A stretch of 64,000 nucleotides of DNA from Leucothrix arctica (GTDB lineage Bacteria > Pseudomonadota > Gammaproteobacteria > Thiotrichales > Thiotrichaceae): NCBI RefSeq assembly GCF_003172895.1, contig NZ_QGKL01000024.1, positions 25,395-89,394 on the forward strand, read 5' to 3'. Made by a program: the position numbers and the translations under genes. This document shows positions 35,598 to 45,054 of this stretch, in pieces (position 1 is the first letter of the stretch; each line of letters opens with the position of its first letter). Under the pieces are notes generated by a model. The model worked only from the letters and a program-made list of their open reading frames with translations. It ran no database searches and had not been told where the DNA came from.

Positions 35598-35693
35598 AAA
35601 GAGGTTCCTGTTTGGCCCATATTGTTACACGGACACTTAAGGGGCTATTATAAACCTATCGACCGTTCACACATAGATTACATAGGAATCGCA

Positions 35694-36044
35694 ATGAATC
35701 AGCATGGGAAAGTCAATTACATCGAGTTTACCGCCAGTGACATGGCTGCGACGAAAGCATTTTTCGCAGAAGTTTTTGAGTGGGAATTTGAAGACTACGG
35801 CCCTGAGTACACAGCATTTTCAAATGCCGGTATTGATGGTGGTTTTTATAAGTCAGAGCTAACGTCAAACTCAGATAATGGCAGTATGTTGGTGATATTT
35901 TTTAGTGATGACTTGGAACAAACGCTAGTGAAAATTGAGAAGGCGGGTGGCGCAATTGTTAAACCAATTTTCTCGTTTCCCGGTGGACGTCGTTTTCACT
36001 TCAGTGACCCCAGTGGCAATGAGTTTGCCGTCTGGGGTGAGTGA
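35694..36044 (+). CDS. VOC-superfamily (glyoxalase-like) protein
   Basis: A 116-residue small VOC-fold protein: KVNYIEFTASDMAATKAFF, EVFEWEFEDYGPEYTAFSNA, and the C-terminal RRFHFSDPSGNEFAVWGE typical of glyoxalase/bleomycin-resistance-like domains. The ATG at 35694 follows AGGAA; the longer frame is unsupported. No specific substrate can be assigned; such proteins include dioxygenases, glyoxalases and carriers. Monocistronic. Confidence 0.85.
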   Translation: MNQHGKVNYIEFTASDMAATKAFFAEVFEWEFEDYGPEYTAFSNAGIDGGFYKSELTSNSDNGSMLVIFFSDDLEQTLVKIEKAGGAIVKPIFSFPGGRRFHFSDPSGNEFAVWGE

Positions 36045-36067
36045 TTAGCAGCTGAGTAGCGCAGTAC

Positions 36068-36670
36068 TTAGTCCATCCAGATAAAAAATACGCATAAAGC
36101 CGTTAGGGTAGCCATCGTGATATTGAATACACGTAATATGGTTGGTTGCCCTAAGAAGCGGCGCATAAACTGACCAAAGCCTGCCCACAACATAATCGAC
36201 GGTGTGCCGATGATTGCATACAGCGTCACAATCATCGCTACTGACCACCAGTACAAGTCCCCGGTCAATGAGAAGCTCGCATTTGCCGAGATCACCATGA
36301 TCCATGCCTTCGGGTTGATTGCCTGAAACGCAGTTGCTTCAAGTAATGAAAAGGGCTTTGCGTTGTCTTCAACCTTTCCTAGTGATGAAAACGACAGCAA
36401 CTTGTAAGCGAGATACAGTAGGTAAGCACTACCTGCCACACGAAGTACCTGTTGTACGACTGGGAACTGAGTGAACAGCGTCCCCAACCCAACACCTACC
36501 GAAATATTCAATAACATCATGCCGCAAATAATACCCGCGACATGTGGCAAGGTACGTTTAAAACCAAAGTTTGCACCAGAGGCCGTCAACATAATGTTGT
36601 TTGGCCCAGGGGTGATGGAAGTGATCAGTGCAAATAGTGTGGTAGCGAGTATCAGTTCAATCGAGATCAT
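36068..36670 (-). CDS. LysE/RhtB-family amino-acid exporter
   Basis: A 200-residue protein with about six membrane spans. The family signature TPGPNNIMLTASGANFGFKR is present at residues 20-39, with QAINPKAWIMVISA in the middle. LysE/RhtB proteins export amino acids such as lysine, threonine or homoserine. It is transcribed divergently from a MocR-type regulator gene, which probably controls it. The shared intergenic region is rich in ATTGTA/TACAAT words. Confidence 0.92.
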   Translation of the reverse strand: MISIELILATTLFALITSITPGPNNIMLTASGANFGFKRTLPHVAGIICGMMLLNISVGVGLGTLFTQFPVVQQVLRVAGSAYLLYLAYKLLSFSSLGKVEDNAKPFSLLEATAFQAINPKAWIMVISANASFSLTGDLYWWSVAMIVTLYAIIGTPSIMLWAGFGQFMRRFLGQPTILRVFNITMATLTALCVFFIWMD

Positions 36671-36684
36671 GGTAGTTCCTAAAT

Positions 36685-36779
36685 ATTGTATTCATTACAA
36701 TTTTGTTGAATGTTTGGTTTTAGTCGGTACAATCAAGTCTCTAACTCTTTGTAATTCAAGTCAATAAAAGTATTGTACC
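36685..36779. promoter_or_regulatory. Candidate MocR operator array between lysE-like and mocR-like genes
   Basis: In 95 bases there are inverted words ATTGTA (36685-36690) and TACAAT (36696-36701), and GGTACAAT (36726-36733) with its perfect reverse complement ATTGTACC (36772-36779). The last copy touches the mocR start codon. MocR/GntR proteins bind such repeated words. Confidence 0.5.
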
Positions 36780-36780
36780 C

Positions 36781-38169
36781 ATGACAATTTGGAATCCAGA
36801 TCTATCTAGTTACAAACACGCGAAGTACCAAGCGCTTGCCGACGAAATCGAAAAAGGTGTTAATCAGCAGGTGTTGGTTGCGGGTGAGAAGCTGCCAACG
36901 CATCGTGCACTCGCTGAAACCTTGGGCGTGACAGTCGGCACGGTGACGCGTGGTTATGCGGAAGCGGAAAAGCGTGGTGTCGTGAATGCGCACGTTGGCA
37001 GCGGTACATTTATCGCGTCAAACGATGAGCGTCAAGATAGCTTCTCGATGTTGGCGCGTAAGAATGACGAGCTAATAGATATGAGTATTAATCTGCCGAT
37101 GTTGGTAGAGACTGATCGGCACTTACAAGCAAGTTTGCGGCAAGTGGCGGATGACGTGCCACTGCTGGATTTAGTCGGTTATCAACATGAGCAGGGCGCT
37201 TTGCACCAACGTGAAACCGCTTGTACTTGGCTTGAGAAACGAGGCGTGAAGGTGACGCCTGAGCATGTCACTATTACTTGCGGAGGGCAGCATGGTATTA
37301 GCTTAGCGCTTTCGATCACTATGCGACCAGGTGAACACTTATTGTGTGAAGGACTGACATATCCGGGTATTACTGCGGTTGCAACGCAGTTAAGCATCAA
37401 AGTGACAGGCGTTGCACAGGATGAGTTTGGGTTGATTCCTGAATCACTGGAAGAGCATTGTAAAGCAGGGCATTACCGTGCGTTGTATTGCATGCCACGC
37501 GGGCAAAACCCGACTAATTCCTTTATGACCAAAGAGCGGCAAGCGGCCATTTTGGCGATTGCTGAGCGTTATCATTTATGGATTATTGAAGATGGTGTGT
37601 CAGCTTATTATTGTGAGAGTGACTTGCCGACTTTCCAGAATCTAAATCCTGAGCGCTGCTTGTATATTGATAGTCTGTCGAAGATGTTAGCGGGCGGCTT
37701 GCGTGTTGGCTATTTGGTAACGCCACCGCGTTTGAAAGCACTAGTGGGGGCCGCCATTCGTTCTAATTGTTGGTTTACCTCACCGATCACGGTTGAAGTG
37801 GCACAGCGTTGGATAAGCAGTGCATCATTTAAACAAACAGAGCAGACCATTCGTTCGGAGCTAAGGAAGCGCCGTGTATTGGCTGAAACAATTTTAGACG
37901 GCTATAACATTGAAACTTTAGAAGGTGCTTTTCATGTTTGGTTGAAGTTACCCGAAGAATGGCGAGCGGCAGACTTTGTGGCAAGAGTACTAGAAAGAGG
38001 CGTCGCAGTGCTGTCTGCCGAGCCATTTGCGGTAGGTCGTTTTCCGACACCTCAAGCGATTCGTATTTGCCTAACTTCGCCGGCAACTTACGAGGAAGTA
38101 GAGAAAGGGTTGTTGATTGTGCGTGATGAATTAAACAGTGGTTTGAGTCACCATCTCACAATATTTTGA
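36781..38169 (+). CDS. MocR-type GntR regulator with aminotransferase-like domain
   Basis: A 462-residue fusion of an N-terminal GntR winged helix (ADEIEKGVNQQVLVAGEKLP, LAETLGVTVGTVTRGYAEAE) and a fold-type-I aminotransferase domain. The PLP lysine is in YIDSLSKMLAGGLRVGYL. MocR proteins use bound PLP or amino-acid adducts as signals and normally do not catalyse transamination. The divergent LysE/RhtB exporter is the likely target. The ATG is at the very end of an ATTGTACC operator word, so autorepression is plausible. Confidence 0.92.
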   Translation: MTIWNPDLSSYKHAKYQALADEIEKGVNQQVLVAGEKLPTHRALAETLGVTVGTVTRGYAEAEKRGVVNAHVGSGTFIASNDERQDSFSMLARKNDELIDMSINLPMLVETDRHLQASLRQVADDVPLLDLVGYQHEQGALHQRETACTWLEKRGVKVTPEHVTITCGGQHGISLALSITMRPGEHLLCEGLTYPGITAVATQLSIKVTGVAQDEFGLIPESLEEHCKAGHYRALYCMPRGQNPTNSFMTKERQAAILAIAERYHLWIIEDGVSAYYCESDLPTFQNLNPERCLYIDSLSKMLAGGLRVGYLVTPPRLKALVGAAIRSNCWFTSPITVEVAQRWISSASFKQTEQTIRSELRKRRVLAETILDGYNIETLEGAFHVWLKLPEEWRAADFVARVLERGVAVLSAEPFAVGRFPTPQAIRICLTSPATYEEVEKGLLIVRDELNSGLSHHLTIF

Positions 38170-38614
38170 TTTTCGTGGTGAATATTAACGCCAGCTTTCT
38201 AATTTAAAGTATAAATTGAATTAATTGCTAATATTAAATTGTGTTAACAACTCGTTCAGGTAGAAGCCGTAGAATGGGACACAGCTTTCAGGGGCTACAA
38301 CAAGTTACAAATAATAATAATAAGAAGATCATAAAAATAAAAATTTGTTGTTTTTTGCTGTAAAAATGTGGGTATTCGGGAGTTTATTACCTTTTCTCCC
38401 GGGTACCTATCTTTTATCTACTTCCTTTCGCTACACTCTGTCTCATTCTCCTCATCAGTAATTTTCCTAATAAATGTTGATTAATCGTCTGGTTGTTTAG
38501 ACAAATAATCTATTTTATCTGTAAGTGACTGTTTAATTTTGTATCGCATCTCTGCATCTGTTCTAATCGTACTTAGGCTATACACCGTTGCTATTTACTA
38601 TTAGGGGAAGTACC
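38170..38614. other. Gene-free region with a GC-rich hairpin
   Basis: No gene seen. An imperfect 12-base inverted repeat (GGTATTCGGGAG at 38371-38382 and CTCCCGGGTACC at 38396-38407, two G-U-type pairs) has a 13-base loop and stands out from AT-rich surroundings. It has no T-tract, so it is not a plain terminator. It may be a small RNA or leader element; no known family is recognised. Confidence 0.35.
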
Positions 38615-39538
38615 TTGAGCGCTCATAACATACCGATTTTTAAAACAATATCACTAACGGCTTTGGCCTTAATCGCGTTTGCTGCTAACTCCATTTTGTG
38701 TCGTTTGGCGCTAGGAAATGAGAGCATTGATGCCGCAGGATTTACCATTATTCGTCTCTTAGCAGGTGCTTTGACGTTAATTGGGATACTGCAATTGCGT
38801 ACTTATTTAGACGCGCGTGACAAGCGTTCATTCGGCCAACTAAGCTCGAAAGAAGATTCAATTCCTCAGTCAAAAGGTAGTTGGTTTTCAGGTTTGATGC
38901 TATTCATTTATGCTGCGCTGTTTTCGTTCGCGTATGTGTCAATGGATACAGGTACTGGCGCGTTAATTCTCTTCGGTGCTGTTCAGCTCACGATGATTTT
39001 AATGTCTATATTTAAAGGCGAACGACTGTTAGCGATTGAGTGGATGGGCATGATTGCTGCCTTTGCAGGGTTTGTGTATTTGGTGCTGCCACAGTTAGGT
39101 ACACCGTCATTAATTGGCTTTCTAATGATGTCAGTGTCGGGCATCGCTTGGGGCTTTTATACACTAGCAGGGCGCGGCTCAAAGAACCCATTGAGTGATA
39201 CGAGTTATAACTTTTTGCGGACATTACCACTGGTAAGCGTGCTTTTTATTGTGAGTATCCAGCAATTAACATTAACTGCCGAAGGTGTCTTGTGGGCCTT
39301 TTTATCCGGTAGCTTAGCGTCTGGCGTAGGTTACAGTATTTGGTATAGCGCACTACGAGGGCTGTCTTCAACGCAAGCGGCAGTGGTGCAGTTATTAGTA
39401 CCAATGATTGCAGCATTGGGCGGTGTGATGTTTATGTCGGAAGTGATTACGACGCGCGTAATGATATCTGGTGGAATGATTTTAGGCGGAATCGCACTAG
39501 TGGTATTGGGGCGTTATTACCTAACGGCTAAGGCGTAA
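38615..39538 (+). CDS. EamA/DMT-family transporter
   Basis: A 307-residue integral membrane protein with about ten spans and the internal two-fold repeat of the drug/metabolite transporter superfamily (first repeat FAANSILCRLALGN to QLGTPSLIGF; second repeat GIAWGFYTLAGRG to MISGGMILGGIALVVLGRYY). The start is TTG at 38615, five bases after AGGGGAA; an upstream TTG in frame lacks a ribosome site. Substrate unknown. It ends at a bidirectional terminator shared with the galactoside operon. Confidence 0.88.
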   Translation: MSAHNIPIFKTISLTALALIAFAANSILCRLALGNESIDAAGFTIIRLLAGALTLIGILQLRTYLDARDKRSFGQLSSKEDSIPQSKGSWFSGLMLFIYAALFSFAYVSMDTGTGALILFGAVQLTMILMSIFKGERLLAIEWMGMIAAFAGFVYLVLPQLGTPSLIGFLMMSVSGIAWGFYTLAGRGSKNPLSDTSYNFLRTLPLVSVLFIVSIQQLTLTAEGVLWAFLSGSLASGVGYSIWYSALRGLSSTQAAVVQLLVPMIAALGGVMFMSEVITTRVMISGGMILGGIALVVLGRYYLTAKA

Positions 39539-39543
39539 AACGA

Positions 39544-39576
39544 AAAAATGGGTAACTCAAAGAGTCGCCCATTTTT
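39544..39576. terminator. Bidirectional terminator between DMT and galactoside binding-protein genes
   Basis: A 15-base stem (AAAAATGGGTAACTC / GAGTCGCCCATTTTT) with a 3-base loop; two wobble-type pairs. A/T tracts on both sides serve the two convergent transcripts. Confidence 0.88.
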
Positions 39577-39597
39577 ATTGCTATCTAACAGAAGTCA

Positions 39598-40830
39598 TTA
39601 CTTCTTCACTTTGAACTCACGCTTACGAGTCTTCTCAAGTGACTTTAGGATTTTCTCCAAACGCTCAGGTTTAACCATGAACTCTTGGAATCCCTTCATA
39701 CCTTCCTTCGCCATGCCCGGTGTCGTATCACGGTCATAGAACTGCGCAGTACCGTCAGCTTTACCCAGCATATCGATACCGATATTTAGGAAGTAGTTGT
39801 CAGCAGCCGTCGCATCTTTGTGAGGAGGGATCTGGTTGATAGCAGCATTGATAGACGTTTGTACATCCTTCGTCGCTAAAAATGCTAAGAACTTACGAGC
39901 ATCTTCTTTGTTCTTTGCTTTAGCTGGAATGTGGACAGTATCCATCGGTGCATCTTCACCAACACCCACTTCAGGGTTGATAATAGGGAACTGGAAGAAG
40001 CCCATGTTCTCTGTCTGATCACCAAACTGAGGTGTAATGAAGTTACCTAGTAAGTACATTGCCGCTTCACCTTTCAGTAGGAACGGTAGCGCTTCCTGCC
40101 AAGAGTATGTCGCGTGGTTTTCGATGAAGTAGCCAGGTTCAACCATCTTATTCCAGTTAGCAAATGTCGCTTTTACACGGTCGTCATCGTAAGCAACTTT
40201 TCCGTCCATCAAGTCGATGTGGAAGTCCAAACCATTAGTACGCATGTTTAGGTAGTCAAACCAACCCGCTGCAGTCCATAAGTACTTAGTACCAATCGTT
40301 ACAGGTGCAATGCCATCAGCTTTGATTTTTGCACTAGCGGCTAGGAACTCGTCATAAGTCTTAGGAATCTCAATACCTAGTCTTTTGAAGATGTCTTTGC
40401 GGTAGTAAACGCCCCACTGGTAGTACGTGTACGGCACACCCCATTGCTTTTCATCAATGCTCATTGCAGGTGCTGCAGTGCTCATTTTGTCTAGCAAGTC
40501 GTTGTCTTTCCAGATGTCAGAAACATCTTCAAACAGGTCTTTACTAACGAATTGCTTCATACGGTTGCCGGCATACCAGAACACAACGTCAGGCGGTTGA
40601 GTTGATAACCAGTTACGTAGAGCCGTCTTATACGCTTCTTTGTCGAAGGTATTTAGCTTAACTTTGATGTCAGGGTTAGCTGCTTCAAACTGCTTAACCA
40701 CTTCTGCAAATGCCGCTTTTGGCGCTGGATCTGCTTGGTCAGAGTTAATTACCAACGTGCCAGCAAGTGCAGATGCTGATAGAGCCATCGTTGCCGCAAA
40801 AGTAATTAGGGTCTTTTTGATCGGATGCAT
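39598..40830 (-). CDS. Galactoside ABC importer substrate-binding protein
   Basis: A 410-residue family-1 solute-binding protein. The signal peptide (KKTLITFAATMALSASALA) is followed by GTLVINSDQADPAPKAAFAE; there is no lipobox. The ATG at 40830 has an AGAGGAAA ribosome site, so the longer frame is rejected. It is the last gene of the operon permease-permease-GH36-galK-galT-GH42-binding protein. Context gives galactosides (alpha or beta) as the likely ligands; the exact sugar is unknown. Confidence 0.9.
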   Translation of the reverse strand: MHPIKKTLITFAATMALSASALAGTLVINSDQADPAPKAAFAEVVKQFEAANPDIKVKLNTFDKEAYKTALRNWLSTQPPDVVFWYAGNRMKQFVSKDLFEDVSDIWKDNDLLDKMSTAAPAMSIDEKQWGVPYTYYQWGVYYRKDIFKRLGIEIPKTYDEFLAASAKIKADGIAPVTIGTKYLWTAAGWFDYLNMRTNGLDFHIDLMDGKVAYDDDRVKATFANWNKMVEPGYFIENHATYSWQEALPFLLKGEAAMYLLGNFITPQFGDQTENMGFFQFPIINPEVGVGEDAPMDTVHIPAKAKNKEDARKFLAFLATKDVQTSINAAINQIPPHKDATAADNYFLNIGIDMLGKADGTAQFYDRDTTPGMAKEGMKGFQEFMVKPERLEKILKSLEKTRKREFKVKK

Positions 40831-40853
40831 ATGATTTCCTCTCTCATGGTTTA

Positions 40854-42830
40854 TCATTTTTCGTTCAAACAAATTGCCAACTCACCTTGGGCTAAATTGT
40901 GCGTGCCCAAAACTAATTGACGGTGATTAGGTAGAGACTGCTCTTCTGGACCGTAGTTGAAGAAGAACTGCCATTTCCCGATTTTTTGCTGCCTCAAGCC
41001 ACCAAGGCAGGGTTTTACTGTTAGCGCGTCGTTATTTAAGAGTATCTCTTGAAGCAAAAGATTCAAACTATCTTGCTCTAAGCACGCATTAATATAGTGA
41101 ATATTGTTGTGTTGATAAGCTAAGCCCCAGCCATCTGCAGATTTGTACTTGGGTGCTAGGTCTGTCTCAACAAATTCACGCCATCGCTTGACGGTGAGAC
41201 TTTGCTGGTTGCTTGCGTTTAGCTTATTAACATCATCTGACCAGAAATCGGCAAGCGACTCAACTCTCACTACTTTTAGTGGAATGAGTGACTGCAAGCT
41301 ACCCGGTGCTAATGTTTTAGGTATTTGATACTGCTGTGTTTTTGAGAAACTTCGTGGTCCCAATATAATCTGTGCGTCACTGCTTTTCAATGACTGTAAT
41401 AGTCCGTCATGTTCCAGCTGTTGGTTAGCAATAACGATCGTTGCATAGCCCGTTAAGTCTGCATGTGGCGGCAAAATATCGACGTTTACGCCTACTTTTC
41501 GGCAAGCAGTATAGATAGAAATAGCCCAATGCAGCGGGTTGTAATTATTACCTTGCGGCTGCACGCGTAACGACCAGTCACTTACATAGTCAAAGATGAA
41601 AGCGACTTCTTTGTGCATGTGTGTGCTGTCGGCTTCAGTCGTTGACTGCGACATTAGCAGTTGTACTTCGGAAGCGGTTTGTTTGGCTTCTAGCATGCCT
41701 TGATCGTCAACATTATCGGGACGTTTCAAGCCGCTATGCATTTGTTCCTGAGCAAAAGGAGCCTGTCTCCAACGGAAGTAACTCACCACTTCTGCACCGT
41801 GCGCAAACGCTTCCCAACTCCAAAGACGTACCATGCCGTCCAGTGGTGATGGGTTGTGAGGTGCCCAGTTTACAGGGCCGGGTTGCTGCTCCATTACCCA
41901 CCAACGGCCTTTGCCGACACCGCGATATAAGTCGTGGTGAAACGCTGCAAAGTCAGGGTGTCCGGTACGCATCCACTGCCGTTTTTCTTGCTCGTTGTAA
42001 GTACTCCAGTCTAGGAAACCTAGTGGGTAACTGTCCCAACTCGCGATGTCTAAATCCGCTTGAACATCGTGATGATCAAAGTCGGTAAAGTTGCCCATGT
42101 AGTTATGAATCAAGTCCAAACTGGGAGAGTACTCACGTAAAATATCGGCCTGAAGCTTGTTATAAGAGGCAACACAGCCACTGCTGTAACGCCAAAAATC
42201 TAAACGGTGTGCAGGGTTTGACTCAGTCACGGTCAGGTTAGGCAGCTCTATCTCGTCGAAGTCGCGGAACTCCATGCTCCAAAAAACATTACCCCATGCG
42301 GTATTCAGTGCGCTGATATCATCATTAAAACGGTCACGGCACCACTCTCGGAAACCTTCTAAAGCCATGGTTGAATAGCTTAAAATCGTGTCATGGCAAC
42401 CGTATTCATTGTCTGTTTGCCAAGCCTTAATGGCTGGGTGTTTGCCAAACTTACTTGCCATTTCGGTCACAATACGTCGGCAATGTGTGCGGTAAGTCTC
42501 TGACGAAAAGCAGTAGTGACGACGTGAGCCGTAGTTTCTTGGGTTACCTGCTTCATCCACAGCGATAATGTCGTCGTGTTGATCCATTAACCACTTTGGT
42601 GGTGTCGCGGTTGGTGTCCCAAGTACCACTTTTAGACCTGCATCACCGAGTATATCGAGTGAGCGTTGTAACCATTCCCATTGGTATTCACCGGGGTTTG
42701 GCTCGTAACGACTCCATGCAAATTCACCGATGCGAACCCACTCAATACCCGCAGCAACCATTTCAGCGGCATCTTGTTTCCAGATGTCTTCTGACCATTG
42801 TTCAGGGTAGTAGCAAACGCCTAATTTCAT
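40854..42830 (-). CDS. GH42 beta-galactosidase, cytoplasmic
   Basis: A 658-residue glycoside hydrolase family 42 enzyme. Acid/base Glu142 lies in WQTDNEYGCHDT, and the nucleophile is Glu314 in WWVMEQQPGPVNW. The N-terminus LGVCYYPEQW and the trimer-forming and C-terminal domains are normal for the family. No signal peptide, so it acts on imported beta-galactosides. It overlaps galT by four bases, and the released galactose enters the GalK/GalT steps encoded beside it. No cysteine cluster like that of zinc-binding GH42 members was noticed. Confidence 0.95.
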   Translation of the reverse strand: MKLGVCYYPEQWSEDIWKQDAAEMVAAGIEWVRIGEFAWSRYEPNPGEYQWEWLQRSLDILGDAGLKVVLGTPTATPPKWLMDQHDDIIAVDEAGNPRNYGSRRHYCFSSETYRTHCRRIVTEMASKFGKHPAIKAWQTDNEYGCHDTILSYSTMALEGFREWCRDRFNDDISALNTAWGNVFWSMEFRDFDEIELPNLTVTESNPAHRLDFWRYSSGCVASYNKLQADILREYSPSLDLIHNYMGNFTDFDHHDVQADLDIASWDSYPLGFLDWSTYNEQEKRQWMRTGHPDFAAFHHDLYRGVGKGRWWVMEQQPGPVNWAPHNPSPLDGMVRLWSWEAFAHGAEVVSYFRWRQAPFAQEQMHSGLKRPDNVDDQGMLEAKQTASEVQLLMSQSTTEADSTHMHKEVAFIFDYVSDWSLRVQPQGNNYNPLHWAISIYTACRKVGVNVDILPPHADLTGYATIVIANQQLEHDGLLQSLKSSDAQIILGPRSFSKTQQYQIPKTLAPGSLQSLIPLKVVRVESLADFWSDDVNKLNASNQQSLTVKRWREFVETDLAPKYKSADGWGLAYQHNNIHYINACLEQDSLNLLLQEILLNNDALTVKPCLGGLRQQKIGKWQFFFNYGPEEQSLPNHRQLVLGTHNLAQGELAICLNEK

Positions 42831-43891
42831 GTGTTTGTCTCCGCGCTTTTGAAAGCTTCACGCAAGCGTTGAGCTGCGGCTTCTGGTTGTACTGGATTAA
42901 CGATATTGGCGGTGCCTGACTCAAAACCTGCAAGGTATTTCAACTTGTCTGGCTCACGCAGTGGCGGTTGCATCACAAAGTGAAACTGCCAGTGTTGGTT
43001 GTCTTGATGTGTGTCGCAAGGTGCGTTGTACATGAGACTAATGTTCGGGCTTTCACGCTGAAATAACACGTTATAAGTCTTCGCCATTTTTTGATAAAGC
43101 AGGGCTAAGTCGTCGCGTTGTGCGTCGCTCATATCACCAATGTGTTTTGCGGCTGCTTTTGGAATAATCCAGCACTCATAAGCAAATCGTGCGAAATAAG
43201 GAACGATGGCCATGAAGTGGTCGGTTTCACTGACCTTCAGTGAGTATTGATATTCTTCACGTGCGATTAGGTCTAGTAACATGACGCTACTATTATCACG
43301 TGCCCACTCTGCTTGTGCTTTACGAGCGCGCTCAAAGCTATCGCCTACAAAACTTGTCGCATAAATTTGACCATGCGGATGAGGGTTAGATACACCGATT
43401 TCTTGACCTTTGTTCTCAAAGATTAATACCTGACTTATTTCAGGATCTTGAGAGAGCGTGTTGTATTCGTTTTGCCAAAGTTGGCCAACAGCTAACATGT
43501 TGTCAGTGGAGATGCTGGCTAAAGTCTGGTCGTGACGCTCTGTCCAACATAGCACGCGGCAGTGACCTTGGTTTGAGTCACGTCGGTGTAGTGGGTTGTT
43601 ATTGTTTTCGTTTTCAAAGCTGGGTGCATCGGGTGCAAATGATGCGTAGTCATTATTAAATGCCCACGGGCCTGTGTAGTCAGGGTTTATCTCACCATTT
43701 GAACGGGTGTTTCCGGCACACAGGTGACAGCTTTTATCGTGTGCTGAAGTGACTACAGCGTCACTCTCTTCACCGACAGTTGCGCCATTCCAAGGACGGT
43801 TTCCGGTTCTTGCTGCGACGACGACCCACTGCGATAGCAATGGATGCCAGCGTCGCTCCCAATTACCTTGATCGGTGATGACGTTGGTCAT
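42827..43891 (-). CDS. galT: Galactose-1-phosphate uridylyltransferase
   Basis: A 354-residue HIT-superfamily enzyme. The active-site HPH motif is in SNPHPHGQIYAT (His173 nucleophile), and CHLC (Cys55, Cys58) forms part of the structural zinc site. It exchanges the UMP of UDP-glucose with galactose-1-phosphate. It is between galK and the GH42 gene, with four-base overlaps on both sides, so the three are tightly coupled. The length is typical for bacterial GalT. Confidence 0.95.
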   Translation of the reverse strand: MTNVITDQGNWERRWHPLLSQWVVVAARTGNRPWNGATVGEESDAVVTSAHDKSCHLCAGNTRSNGEINPDYTGPWAFNNDYASFAPDAPSFENENNNNPLHRRDSNQGHCRVLCWTERHDQTLASISTDNMLAVGQLWQNEYNTLSQDPEISQVLIFENKGQEIGVSNPHPHGQIYATSFVGDSFERARKAQAEWARDNSSVMLLDLIAREEYQYSLKVSETDHFMAIVPYFARFAYECWIIPKAAAKHIGDMSDAQRDDLALLYQKMAKTYNVLFQRESPNISLMYNAPCDTHQDNQHWQFHFVMQPPLREPDKLKYLAGFESGTANIVNPVQPEAAAQRLREAFKSAETNT

Positions 43892-45054
43892 GCAGTGATC
43901 TCTCGCATGCCGTTATCGCTCTTGGTCGGGTAGAAGTCGGCAGTCAATCCGCAGCTTTCACGGTAACTGCGACCGACTGACTCTATAAAGTTAGTTACTT
44001 GTGAGTCTGCAACCAACGTCACTGTGCAACCACCAAAACCACCACCTGTCATGCGCGCACCGATAACACCCGGTGTATCCAGTGAGATATCGATCAACGT
44101 GTCGATGATGTCAGTAGAGGCTTCGAAGTCTTCACTCATGGATTTGTGTGACTCAATCATTAACCGACCCAGTGTGTCTAAGTCGTTTTTGTTCAGTGCA
44201 GCAACGGCATCACGTACACGGTTATGCTCAGTGATGACGTGTTTAGCGCGTTTTGCGATCGATTCGCTGCTAAATACGTTCATATGCTCATTAAGCTGAT
44301 CAATCGTAACTTCTGCAAGTTGTTGCACATCTAGTTGTTGTTTAATCTCGCGAGTCGCTTGTTGGCACTCTTCAAAGCGTTCGTTGTACTTGGAGTCAAC
44401 GAGGTCACGACGCTGGTTTGAGTTGACGATAACGATGGTGTATCCGTCGAGTTTCAACGGTGTTTGGGTACACTCAAGCGTGTTGCAGTCGAGCATCATC
44501 GCATGATCTTTTTGTGCCATTGCGATAGCGTACTGATCCATGATGCCGCAGTTAACACCGACGAAATCATTTTCAGCCGCTAGCGCCATTTTCACCAGTT
44601 CAACTTCACCAAAGCCACCGTTAAACATCTGGTTTAAAGAAAATGCGGTGACAACTTCCAAGGAAGCAGAGGAGGAAAGACCGCCGCCATTGGGAATGTC
44701 ACCGCTAAACAGACATTCAAAACCTGTTGTTTCAACGCCTTTTTGGCGGAACTGACTGATCACGCCTAAAACGTAATTAATCCAGTTGTCGCCATATTTA
44801 TGTTCTAACTCGTCCGGCGCAAGTGATGCCATTAGCTCGAAATTCATCGACGCTAGCTTCACGACATTGTCACTACGCTTGCGAATAAGCATGGTGGTGC
44901 CGCGGTCGATAGCGCAAGGAAAGACTAATCCACCGCAATGGTCCGTGTGATCTCCGATGAGATTCACTCGTCCAGGGGCATAAAACACGCGAATCTCTTG
45001 GTCGCTCTCAGCAAAACGCTCAATGAAGGGCTGTAGTAGTGGGTTGTTATTCAT
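43888..45054 (-). CDS. galK: Galactokinase
   Basis: A 388-residue GHMP kinase. Motif 1 is PGRVNLIGDHTDHCGG (residues 27-42), the ATP loop is NGGGLSSSASLEV, and the C-terminal motif is RMTGGGFGGCTVTLV. It phosphorylates galactose released by the neighbouring GH36 and GH42 enzymes. The gene overlaps the GH36 gene by eight bases and galT by four. Standard size and motifs; cytoplasmic. Confidence 0.97.
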   Translation of the reverse strand: MNNNPLLQPFIERFAESDQEIRVFYAPGRVNLIGDHTDHCGGLVFPCAIDRGTTMLIRKRSDNVVKLASMNFELMASLAPDELEHKYGDNWINYVLGVISQFRQKGVETTGFECLFSGDIPNGGGLSSSASLEVVTAFSLNQMFNGGFGEVELVKMALAAENDFVGVNCGIMDQYAIAMAQKDHAMMLDCNTLECTQTPLKLDGYTIVIVNSNQRRDLVDSKYNERFEECQQATREIKQQLDVQQLAEVTIDQLNEHMNVFSSESIAKRAKHVITEHNRVRDAVAALNKNDLDTLGRLMIESHKSMSEDFEASTDIIDTLIDISLDTPGVIGARMTGGGFGGCTVTLVADSQVTNFIESVGRSYRESCGLTADFYPTKSDNGMREITA

